Shown: piece by piece, positions 17,610-25,215 of the stretch
Position numbering within the stretch: position 1 is the first letter of the stretch
Layout: every line of letters starts with the position of its first letter
Source of the DNA: JAQUGA01 sp038210985
GTDB lineage: Bacteria; Bacteroidota; Bacteroidia; Bacteroidales; WCHB1-69
Assembly: GCA_038210985.1 (NCBI GenBank)
Contig: JBBQWB010000004.1
Coordinates: 11,357 to 75,356, forward strand
Direction of reading: 5' to 3'
DNA length: 64,000 bases
Made by a program: the position numbers and the translations under genes
Notes under the pieces: model-generated
Databases searched by the model: none
What the model was told of the DNA's origin: nothing
The model's input: only the letters and a program-made list of their open reading frames with translations

Positions 17610-18446
17610 TTACCTTTTTTTACCAACGCTTTTGGATTTATAGGTTGATTTTTGATAAGCACCACAACTTTTAGCACCTTCAAAAATCTTATATGTAAGC
17701 CATAAACCAGTAAAGTTGTACCAATCTTTAGTTTGAGAGTTACCTCTGGCACTTCCTTCGATATGTTTTACATCGCTAGGGTCGGCAATTTGTGCAACTT
17801 TTGGAGAACATTGATCATTATCAGCATACGTTCCACCAATATCGTCGATATAGTCTGTCCATGTTTTACGCATACCCCATTCTAATCCAAGCGAAAAGTT
17901 TCTCAAAAAATTAACTTTAAATCCAATTCCAAAAGGCATACTTACACTAGTTAAAGAGTAATAATCTTTTTTTGGATATTTTTCCAAACCCTGACCTTCG
18001 GTGCCCAATGGTTGTAAATCGTACCAATGATTATCGAGTTGAGATTGTGGATTAAACGAAAAGGCAGAAACACCCACAAACATGTATGGTGAAAAGAAGT
18101 TTTTACCTTTTTGGGTGTATAAATTAAAGAAATTAAATTCTGCTTGAGCCGAAATTTCGGAAATTGGAGAACGGAAGCTTAAATTTCGATCGTTATTGTA
18201 GTTTGTTACCTTATCGCTTGCTTCTAATTGACCAAATAATGCACTCACTTTTAAAGCCCATCGGGAATTAAAATTATAACGATAAATAATACCGCCAGCT
18301 GAATTTGTATTTGTAAAATGTTTTGCGGGGTTTAAGTCGCCAATATAATAAGCTGTACCGACAAAAATGCCCAACTCTGAACGCTGAGCATTCGTAATAT
18401 TACCTGTTAAAAGAAATATTACAAGGAGCCAAAAAATCTTTTTCAT
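17610..18446 (-). CDS. porG: DUF6089 outer-membrane barrel protein, probable T9SS component PorG
   Basis: The 278-residue protein has a signal peptide (ending near TNAQ, residue 20) and a beta-barrel pattern with the DUF6089 signatures GTAYYIGDLNP, QPLGTEGQGLEKYP and LGLEWGMRKTWTDYIDDIGGTY. In Porphyromonas gingivalis, PorG is an outer-membrane protein needed for the PorK/PorN ring of the type IX secretion system, and its gene lies directly upstream of uppS and bamA, as here. The call rests on family plus conserved gene order. A second DUF6089 gene lies just upstream, so which copy does the PorG job is uncertain, but this one is closest to uppS. Confidence 0.75.
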   Translation of the reverse strand: MKKIFWLLVIFLLTGNITNAQRSELGIFVGTAYYIGDLNPAKHFTNTNSAGGIIYRYNFNSRWALKVSALFGQLEASDKVTNYNNDRNLSFRSPISEISAQAEFNFFNLYTQKGKNFFSPYMFVGVSAFSFNPQSQLDNHWYDLQPLGTEGQGLEKYPKKDYYSLTSVSMPFGIGFKVNFLRNFSLGLEWGMRKTWTDYIDDIGGTYADNDQCSPKVAQIADPSDVKHIEGSARGNSQTKDWYNFTGLWLTYKIFEGAKSCGAYQKSTYKSKSVGKKR

Positions 18447-18467
18447 TGTATTAAGTTTTGTCGTTTT

Positions 18468-19379
18468 CTAATATTGGAACGAACAAATGTTGGTAGTTGT
18501 TTTAAAGAGGTTAATATAAAGAGTAAATTGTGCAAACATATACGAGTCGTAATTTGATGGATTTCCTCTTTGATTACCTGGACGAGTTGAATAAGCAGCA
18601 ATTGGATCGGTTAAATCGGCTGGATTAGAAAAATATGCAGCAACATCTCCTTTTACGCTACGAATTTTATTCACATCAAAATAAGTAGTACTAACATCAT
18701 CCATATAATCCGAATTAGTCCAACGCATTCCATATTCGAATCCCAAGCTGTATCTTCTGTTTATATCATATTTAAGACCAACTCCGTAAGGGATAGTAAG
18801 TGCAAATTTAGAGTATGGTTTTCTGGTTTCCACTAAACCTTGTCCTTCGGTACCTAAAGGTTGAAGTGCTACCCACGAACCATCTGTATATTTTCCTTTA
18901 GGATTTGTATAAGCTCCTCCAACACCCGCAAAAACGTAACTTGTAATTGGCACTCGGTTGGTTTTACGACGTCCCCATTGTTTACCAACATTTTGCATGG
19001 TTAAATAAAACTCGGCTTGACCCGAAACCTCCACTAAAATAGAGCGAAAATGTAAATTACGAACATTTCGGTTAATTTGTTTTGTCCAAACATCATCTCC
19101 ACCAATCCATCCAAAATAACCATTTGCTTTTAAGTTTAAACGTTCCAAAAGTCGATAGCTATAACCAACTCCCATAATAGCTCGAGTAGATTGGATATCA
19201 AAATCTTTTAACCCAAACGAACCAATATCTTTTGAACCACCTAAGTCACCTAAAAAGTTAGAACCACCTAAATGAACAGTTATAAATGACCGGTTTTTTT
19301 TCCATCTTTGTGCATTTGCCTGATTGTAAAATCCTAACACAAAAACTATTAGTATCGTTATTCTAAGCCAATTTTTCAT
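18468..19379 (-). CDS. DUF6089 outer-membrane barrel protein, PorG paralogue
   Basis: This 303-residue protein resembles its downstream neighbour in the same places: LGGSNFLGDLGGSKDIG, VALQPLGTEGQGLVETRKPYSKFALTIPYGVGLKYDI and LGFEYGMRWTNSDYMDDVSTTYFD. It has a signal peptide (ending near ANAQ, residue 23) and an alternating beta-barrel pattern. The 21-nt gap to porG suggests an operon and an old tandem duplication. It may share the T9SS assembly role or have specialised; the sequence does not tell. Confidence 0.75.
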   Translation of the reverse strand: MKNWLRITILIVFVLGFYNQANAQRWKKNRSFITVHLGGSNFLGDLGGSKDIGSFGLKDFDIQSTRAIMGVGYSYRLLERLNLKANGYFGWIGGDDVWTKQINRNVRNLHFRSILVEVSGQAEFYLTMQNVGKQWGRRKTNRVPITSYVFAGVGGAYTNPKGKYTDGSWVALQPLGTEGQGLVETRKPYSKFALTIPYGVGLKYDINRRYSLGFEYGMRWTNSDYMDDVSTTYFDVNKIRSVKGDVAAYFSNPADLTDPIAAYSTRPGNQRGNPSNYDSYMFAQFTLYINLFKTTTNICSFQY

Positions 19380-19534
19380 ATTAATATCTTAATTTTCAAG
19401 TATAAACATTCTCTAAAAACGTACAAAATAAGTAAATATAATTGAATAATCCAAGTTTTTATACAATTATTTTTGTTAAATAATAACTTTTGTAATATAA
19501 AACTCATAAAAAGCAAGAGTGTTCAATTAATTTT

Positions 19535-19542
19535 TAATTTTG
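19535..19542 (+). promoter_or_regulatory. -7 promoter box for the YgiQ gene
   Basis: TAATTTTG matches TAnnTTTG. It overlaps an in-frame TTG at 19540, so that TTG cannot be the start; the ATG at 19567 is 24 nt further on. Confidence 0.6.
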
Positions 19543-19566
19543 CATTCAACACAATTATACGACAAT

Positions 19567-21384
19567 ATGCCCAAATGGTTACCCATAACAGCAAAGGAAA
19601 TTGAAAATTCTGGTTGGACTCAGGCGGATGTCATTTTAGTAAGTGGCGATGCATATGTTGACCATCCGTCTTTTGCCAATGCCATGATTGGTCGTTGGAT
19701 TGAATTTTTAGGATATAAAGTAGCCATTATTCCACAACCAAACTGGCAGGATGATCTTAGAGACTTTAAAAAATTTGGAGCTCCAAAACTATTTTTTGGC
19801 GTTACATCGGGTAATATGGATTCGATGGTTAACCATTATACGGCATTTAAACGATTGCGTTCGGACGATGCTTATACGCCTGGTGGAAGTGCTGGTTTTC
19901 GTCCAGATTATGCCACCGAAGTGTACACAAAGATTTTAAAATCCTTATATCCTGAAGTTCCTGTTATAATTGGAGGAGTAGAAGCCTCGATGAGGCGATT
20001 AACACATTATGATTATTGGTCGGACACCTTAAAACCTTCAATTTTAGTAAGTAGCGGTGCAGATATGTTAGTTTATGGAATGGGCGAAATTACCATTAAA
20101 AATATTTTAGAAAAATTATCCAAGGGGATTTCCATAACAGACCTAGATAACATTCCTCAAACAGCCATAATTAGGGATAAATCAATACTTGAAAAATACA
20201 TTAATTATACTATTCTTCCTTCGCACGAACAATGTGTAAAATCAAAAAAAGATTTTGCAAAATCCTTTGTTTCATTCGAAACTGAGAGTCATAAACTAAA
20301 TCCAACGGGATTAATTCAAATGAATGGCGAAGTTGCAGTGATTATAAATCCGCCATTACCGCCAGCAAGCGAAACGGAAATGGATTCGTTTTACGATTTG
20401 TCATTCACTCGATTACCTCATCCAAAGTATCTAAAAAGAGGTGCTATTCCAGCTTGGGAAATGATAAAAAATTCTATTACTATTCATCGCGGATGCTTTG
20501 GTGGTTGCAGCTTTTGTGCTATTTCGGCACATCAAGGAAAATTCATTTCAAGTCGCTCGGAACAATCCGTTTTAAAAGAGCTTCATGAAATTACCAGTAA
20601 TTCGGATTTTTCGGGACATATTACCGATTTAGGAGGACCTTCGGCAAATATGTTTAAGATGCAAGGAATAAATTTAAAAATTTGCGAAAAATGCAGTCGT
20701 CCTTCTTGCCTTTTTCCTACCGTTTGCAAAAATCTTTGTACCAATCATTCTGCATTAATACAACTATATAAAAAATCTTCAGCCATTAAAGGAATTAAAA
20801 AAATCACTATTGGTAGCGGAATTCGCTACGACTTATTTATAAATCGACCAGCTGAAGAAAACCAAAAGTATAAACATTTTGAATACCTCGAAACGGTTAT
20901 CAAAAATCATGTTTCGGGCAGATTAAAAGTAGCTCCCGAAAACACAGAAAACAGTATTTTAAAAAGCATGAGAAAACCAAGTATTCGATTATATGAGGTT
21001 TTTAGCGAACAGTTTCTGAAAATTATATCTAAGCACAAATTACACTATCAGCTTATTCCTTATTTAATATCAAACTACCCAGGAAGCAACTTTGACGATT
21101 TATTAAAAATGACTTTGTGGCTTAAAAAACAGAATATAAAACCCGAGCAAATTCAAGATTTCACTCCCACTCCAATGACTTATTCAACGGCTGTTTACTA
21201 TTGTGGATTTGACCCATACTCGAACGAAAAAATATCTGTATTAAAAGATGTGAGCGAACGGAAAAAACTTCAAATTTTGTTTTTTTATTATAAAAATGAA
21301 AACAAACAGCTTATAACAAGCATATTGCGTAAACAAAATCGTACGGATGCGATAAAACAACTTTTTAATTTTAAAACTTTTTAA
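19567..21384 (+). CDS. YgiQ family radical SAM protein
   Basis: The protein is 605 residues long from ATG 19567. The N-terminal domain (WLPITAKEIENSGW, VILVSGDAYVDHPSF) and the central radical-SAM domain are typical of YgiQ. The iron-sulfur motif is C310xxxC314xxC317 in HRGCFGGCSFCAIS. A Cys-rich insert (CEKCSRPSCLFPTVCKNLC) follows at about 380. The family's reaction is not established. The frame is open nine codons further upstream from a TTG, but that codon lies in the promoter. It seems monocistronic. Confidence 0.93.
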   Translation: MPKWLPITAKEIENSGWTQADVILVSGDAYVDHPSFANAMIGRWIEFLGYKVAIIPQPNWQDDLRDFKKFGAPKLFFGVTSGNMDSMVNHYTAFKRLRSDDAYTPGGSAGFRPDYATEVYTKILKSLYPEVPVIIGGVEASMRRLTHYDYWSDTLKPSILVSSGADMLVYGMGEITIKNILEKLSKGISITDLDNIPQTAIIRDKSILEKYINYTILPSHEQCVKSKKDFAKSFVSFETESHKLNPTGLIQMNGEVAVIINPPLPPASETEMDSFYDLSFTRLPHPKYLKRGAIPAWEMIKNSITIHRGCFGGCSFCAISAHQGKFISSRSEQSVLKELHEITSNSDFSGHITDLGGPSANMFKMQGINLKICEKCSRPSCLFPTVCKNLCTNHSALIQLYKKSSAIKGIKKITIGSGIRYDLFINRPAEENQKYKHFEYLETVIKNHVSGRLKVAPENTENSILKSMRKPSIRLYEVFSEQFLKIISKHKLHYQLIPYLISNYPGSNFDDLLKMTLWLKKQNIKPEQIQDFTPTPMTYSTAVYYCGFDPYSNEKISVLKDVSERKKLQILFFYYKNENKQLITSILRKQNRTDAIKQLFNFKTF

Positions 21385-21396
21385 TATTGTTAGGCT

Positions 21397-21426
21397 TTTG
21401 TTTTTCTGAAAATAAATGTACATTTG
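21397..21426 (+). promoter_or_regulatory. Complete promoter for the FKBP gene
   Basis: TTTG at 21397-21400 and TACATTTG at 21419-21426 are separated by 18 nt. This is one of the best -33/-7 pairs in the window. The start codon lies 18 nt after the -7 box. Confidence 0.7.
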
Positions 21427-21443
21427 TCAAAAAATAAAATAAT

Positions 21444-22136
21444 ATGAAAAAAATAATTGTAAGTGTTTTAAGCATCCTTTTAATAACAGGAGCTGTTTTG
21501 GCTCAAAATAATAAAACAAAAACGAATGTGATGAAAAACGAAAAAGACAGCATCAGCTATTTATTAGGAAACGAAGTTGGAAATTATTACCGTACAAACG
21601 ACATTGAAATTATTCAAGATAATTTTATTGAAGGGCTTATTGATGGCTTATTGAATAAAGGAAAAATGGATGAACAAACAAAGCAAGCAGTGATGGCTAA
21701 ATTCCAAATTCAGCAACAAGAAAAAACAAACAATCAAATACAAATCACTAAAGAAAAAGGCAAACAGTTTTTAGAAAACAATAAAAAAAATCCAGATATA
21801 AAAGTTACTGCCAGCGGTTTACAATATAAGGTAATTCGTGCATCAAATGGGGTTTCTCCGAATGTAAATGACAAAGTAAAAGTTCATTATCATGGTACTC
21901 TAATAGATGGAACTGTTTTCGATTCATCGGTTGAACGCGGAGAACCTATTGTTTTTGGATTAGGTCAGGTGATAAAAGGTTGGACAGAAGGTTTACAATT
22001 AATGAAAACTGGTGAGAAGTTTATATTTTACATACCTTCCGATTTAGCTTATGGCGACAGAGCTGCTGGTCCAAAAATTGTTGCAGGCTCTACATTAATA
22101 TTTGAAGTAGAATTATTTGAAGTTAATCCAAAATAA
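21444..22136 (+). CDS. FKBP-type peptidyl-prolyl cis-trans isomerase, periplasmic
   Basis: The 230-residue protein has a signal peptide (about 1-20, ending LAQ), an N-terminal helical dimerisation domain of the FkpA/Mip kind (about 30-115), and a C-terminal FKBP domain (about 120-229). The FKBP motifs include VKVHYHGTLIDGTVFDSS, the GWTEGLQLM block and AYGDRAAG. It should speed proline isomerisation in proteins crossing the periplasm, a likely need for outer-membrane and T9SS cargo. It has a good promoter and its own terminator, so it is a single-gene unit. Confidence 0.95.
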   Translation: MKKIIVSVLSILLITGAVLAQNNKTKTNVMKNEKDSISYLLGNEVGNYYRTNDIEIIQDNFIEGLIDGLLNKGKMDEQTKQAVMAKFQIQQQEKTNNQIQITKEKGKQFLENNKKNPDIKVTASGLQYKVIRASNGVSPNVNDKVKVHYHGTLIDGTVFDSSVERGEPIVFGLGQVIKGWTEGLQLMKTGEKFIFYIPSDLAYGDRAAGPKIVAGSTLIFEVELFEVNPK

Positions 22137-22170
22137 AACTTAAACCTTAAATCCGCAAGGAAATTCTATT

Positions 22171-22203
22171 AAAAAGCCGAATTCAATGGATTCGGTTTTT
22201 TTA
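22171..22203 (+). terminator. Terminator after the FKBP gene
   Basis: An 8-bp stem (22175-22182 with 22190-22197, including a G-T pair) has a 7-nt loop and is followed by a run of seven T. Confidence 0.75.
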
Positions 22204-22276
22204 TTTTCAAAATTTGATTAACAATGACTTGTGGAATAATAATTAAAAAAAATGATAAGAGCCTTTATTAAATGTA

Positions 22277-22284
22277 TAATTTTG
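22277..22284 (+). promoter_or_regulatory. -7 promoter box for the EnvC-like gene
   Basis: TAATTTTG matches TAnnTTTG. An in-frame ATG at 22272 lies before it, so translation must begin at the ATG at 22308. Confidence 0.55.
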
Positions 22285-22307
22285 TTTTTAATCGAGAAAA
22301 ACATCTC

Positions 22308-23603
22308 ATGAATACGAAAAAAATTAAGCTATTTATTGCATTTTTACTTTTAAGTTTAATCTTTGCATCTCCACTGTTTGCGCAGACAAAAGAGGAATTG
22401 CAACGTCAAAAAAAACTTATTGAAAACGATATTAAATACACAAATAAGCTACTTAAGGAAACTAAAAAAAATCAGAAATCATCTACCAATCAGATTGTAC
22501 TTTTAAAAAAGAAAATTGAACAAAGAGAAAAGCTGATTGAAACCATTACAAAAGAGATGAATTCGTTAGATGACGAAATTATTGGAAACACACAAACTAT
22601 TGAAAGTTTAAATTTTCAAGTAAAAAAGCTCAAAGATGAATATGCAAAGATGATTTATTATGCATATAAAAATCGAAAAAATTACGATCGAATAATGTTT
22701 GTTTTATCCTCTGATAATTTTAATCAGGCATATCGAAGAACACGATATTTTCAACTCTACTCATCCTACCGAAAGCGACAAGCATCTCTAATTGCGGAAA
22801 CACAAGAATCGATAAAAAATAAAAACAACGAACTTGAACAATTTAAAAATGATAAAGTTAGCTTATTAACTTCTCAACAAACCGAAAAGTCGAAACTTAC
22901 AAAAGAACAGACCAACAAGAATAAAACACTTACGGAATTAAACAAAAAAGAAAAAGAGCTTCGACAAACGTTGCAAGAGAAAGAAAAAGCAAGTAGAGAT
23001 TTACAAAACGCAATTGCTTCGATTATTTCCGAAGAAATACGGAAAGCAGAAGCAAAAAGAGTTGCTGAAAACAAAAAAAAGAACAAAACACCTGCAACGA
23101 CTAAAAACACAACCGAAACCAATAAAACAAATACCAATATTAAAACTCCTGTTAACACAATTTCGATGACACCGGATGAGAAAAACTTAGCAAATAGTTT
23201 TTCGGCAAATAAAGGAAAACTGCCATGGCCTTTGGAAAAAGGAGTTATTAGCTCGAATTTTGGTGAACATCCTCATCCAGTTTTATCAGGTGTAATTATA
23301 AAAAACAACGGCATTGATATTTCAACAAGCAGAGGAGCTTCGGTTAGAGCCATTTTTAACGGTCTTGTATCGGGTGTAGTTACCCTTCCAAATGGAACAA
23401 AAGCCATTATTATTCGTCATGGGGACTACTTATCGGTGTATGCAAATTTAGTAAGCACAAGTGTTCACAGCAATGATAATGTGAAAACAAAACAATCTAT
23501 AGGAACCGTTTCAACCGATGAAGACGATGGAAAAACGGAACTTCATTTTGAGTTATGGCAAAACAAAACCTTGCTAAATCCAAATTTATGGATTGCAAGA
23601 TAG
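22308..23603 (+). CDS. EnvC-like murein hydrolase activator (degenerate M23/LytM domain)
   Basis: The protein is 431 residues long from ATG 22308. A signal peptide (ending FAQ, about residue 26) leads into a long coiled coil (about 30-265), a Thr/Asn/Lys linker and a C-terminal LytM/M23 domain (about 305-430). The zinc-site positions look lost: the usual HxGxD segment reads NNGIDIS, the usual YAHL reads YANL, and the usual HLHFE reads ELHFEL. This fits an EnvC-type activator that does not cut peptidoglycan but switches on amidases at division. No amidase gene is in the window. The stop codon TAG starts a MITE-like end (see 23601). Confidence 0.88.
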   Translation: MNTKKIKLFIAFLLLSLIFASPLFAQTKEELQRQKKLIENDIKYTNKLLKETKKNQKSSTNQIVLLKKKIEQREKLIETITKEMNSLDDEIIGNTQTIESLNFQVKKLKDEYAKMIYYAYKNRKNYDRIMFVLSSDNFNQAYRRTRYFQLYSSYRKRQASLIAETQESIKNKNNELEQFKNDKVSLLTSQQTEKSKLTKEQTNKNKTLTELNKKEKELRQTLQEKEKASRDLQNAIASIISEEIRKAEAKRVAENKKKNKTPATTKNTTETNKTNTNIKTPVNTISMTPDEKNLANSFSANKGKLPWPLEKGVISSNFGEHPHPVLSGVIIKNNGIDISTSRGASVRAIFNGLVSGVVTLPNGTKAIIIRHGDYLSVYANLVSTSVHSNDNVKTKQSIGTVSTDEDDGKTELHFELWQNKTLLNPNLWIAR

Positions 23604-23760
23604 TTTTTGTAAGAAAACGCCAACATCTGTTTTTAGATTTGAGTAAAGCCTTGAAAAGACAACCCACTCGGTTGGAGTTTTAAACGATAAAGTTTTGTTA
23701 CACAGTGTTTCCTGAATTCGACAATGCTTCTCCCTGAATTCTGTATGTTTTAAAAAAGTG
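23601..23760. mobile_element. Remnant or divergent MITE-like element at the envC-like stop codon
   Basis: Starting at the TA of the stop codon the plus strand reads TAGTTTTTGTAAGAAAACG and then CCAAC, closely similar to the terminal repeat of copies A and B. Beyond the first 25 nt only scattered similarity is seen (GAATTCTGTATGTTTT). The right boundary is uncertain and nothing in it is coding. Confidence 0.5.
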
Positions 23761-23817
23761 TCGAAGTCAAAAAAAAACGTATATGTCATTTTGAAGACTA
23801 AATTCACGAATTCATTA

Positions 23818-24007
23818 GGTGCGTAGCACCGTCCTATCTGTAAAACAAGCACATCATACATCGAATGGAGGTGCAGCGCACCGTCCTCGAACAAAAATAA
23901 AAAAATCGAAATATTAAAATACACTTCTTATTTGATAGAGCGGTGCGATGCACCTTTTTGATTTCCACAATTACTTTATATCTACAGATAGCACGGTGCG
24001 ATGCATC
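23818..24007. repeat. Cluster of four short GGTGC-nnn-GCACC hairpins
   Basis: Hairpins lie at 23818-23830, 23870-23882, 23942-23954 and 23995-24007 (the last with one mismatch). The first and the last carry the same flank, GCACCGTCCTATCTGTA versus its near-match on the opposite strand, so the group as a whole is an inverted arrangement of two units on each strand. It lies in the 750-nt non-coding gap between the envC-like gene and deoC. Confidence 0.7.
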
Positions 24008-24152
24008 TTTGCTTAAAAAGCTAATTTTTGTTGAGAATGTTTTTCAGTTGATTACACGTTTAAAATAAAAAAAACCCCAACATGATTTTATAATGCCTAT
24101 ACATACAGCCGTATATTATTGATCCATTTAGACACATTTGTGCGGTCATGAT

Positions 24153-24211
24153 GATTCGCCACGGCGAAGTCGAAGCATCCGCAACCTCCTTCGACTTCGC
24201 CGTGGCGAATC
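24153..24211. repeat. Long perfect hairpin, REP-like repeat copy 1
   Basis: Two 23-nt arms (24153-24175 and 24189-24211) are perfectly complementary around a 13-nt loop and contain TTCGCCACGGCGAAGTCGAAG. Related copies occur at 40223 and 55981. There is no T-run and no reading frame. Confidence 0.85.
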
Positions 24212-24233
24212 TGGATGACTGCTCCTTTTGCTC

Positions 24234-24300
24234 GAATTTGTAATCCGAACTTAATTATAATCCAAAAAATTTTTGGTTGGTTAGGATTGCAAATCCGAAC
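24234..24300. repeat. Paired ATCCGAAC repeat
   Basis: The half-sites TTTGTAATCCGAAC (24237-24250) and GGATTGCAAATCCGAAC (24284-24300) lie about 34 nt apart; the second contains the palindrome GGATTGCAAATCC. It fits a third kind of dispersed intergenic repeat. The remaining 24008-24152 contains nothing I can identify. Confidence 0.45.
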
Positions 24301-24353
24301 AAGCTCTGTATTAGTAGATACAAAAATGTAAAATTTATCAGAAAAAAATCTAA

Positions 24354-25205
24354 CTAGTGGCTGTCTAGCGATTTTATTTTATCCACAATTTTATCGGCTA
24401 ATCTACTGGCTCCGAATCTAAGTAATTTATTATTTAGCCATTCTTTACCCAAAATAGTTTCAACCAATTTAATATAAATCAGGCTACCTTCGGCATTGGC
24501 AATTCCACCAGCGGGCTTAATTCCAATTTTAACACCTGTTTTATCATAGTGCTCTTTAATGGCTAAAAGCATCACATACATTGCTTCGGGTGTAGCATTA
24601 ACCGCTACTTTACCAGTAGATGTTTTAATAAAATCGGCACCGGCACTAATAGCCATTTCCGAGGCTTTGTATATATTTTCGGGAGTAATCAACTCGCCTG
24701 TTTCAAGAATTACTTTTAAATGTTTCTTCCCACATGCTTTTTTAATGGCTTTAATTTCGTCAATTACTTTTGTGTAATCACCTACCAAAAAAGACCCTCG
24801 CGAAATAACCATATCCACTTCATCTGCTCCCTCTTCAACAGCATATTTTACTTCCGCTACCTTAATATGAATTGGCGATTGTCCAGCAGGAAAAGCTCCT
24901 GCTACACAAGCAACTTTTAAACCTTTACCCGCAAGTGTTTGTTTTGCTGTTTTTACAAAAACTGGATAAACACAAACGGCAGCAGTATTATGAATATTAT
25001 GACCTAAAGACGAAAATCCAGATGCTTTATTGCAAAGTTCTTTAACTCTTTGATGTGTGTCGGAACCTTCCAGAGTTGTTAAATCAATACAGTTTAACAC
25101 AAGTTGATATGCTTGTTTTTCGGTTAAATATTTTAATGGTTGATCGGAAATTTCTGCTATTTTTAGAGAAATTGCTTCTTGTGTTAAATCTTTTTCTGTT
25201 ATCAT
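24354..25205 (-). CDS. deoC: Deoxyribose-phosphate aldolase
   Basis: The 283-residue class I aldolase splits 2-deoxyribose-5-phosphate to glyceraldehyde-3-phosphate and acetaldehyde in nucleoside breakdown. The Schiff-base Lys is in FIKTSTGK, and VDMVISRG and IKPAGGI blocks are present. It lies 10 nt after the PorU-like gene, so it is carried on that transcript although its function is unrelated. The last codons and the stop (LDSH, TAG) coincide with GTGGCTGTCTAG, the same sequence that ends the repeat element at 57041, so the natural C-terminus may have been altered by a few residues. Confidence 0.95.
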   Translation of the reverse strand: MITEKDLTQEAISLKIAEISDQPLKYLTEKQAYQLVLNCIDLTTLEGSDTHQRVKELCNKASGFSSLGHNIHNTAAVCVYPVFVKTAKQTLAGKGLKVACVAGAFPAGQSPIHIKVAEVKYAVEEGADEVDMVISRGSFLVGDYTKVIDEIKAIKKACGKKHLKVILETGELITPENIYKASEMAISAGADFIKTSTGKVAVNATPEAMYVMLLAIKEHYDKTGVKIGIKPAGGIANAEGSLIYIKLVETILGKEWLNNKLLRFGASRLADKIVDKIKSLDSH

Positions 25206-25215
25206 TTTACGTGTT

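Noticed and set aside
23586..23924. 112-codon minus-strand frame between the envC-like gene and deoC
   Set aside because: It overlaps the end of the envC-like gene and repeat sequences; composition and residue use are not protein-like.
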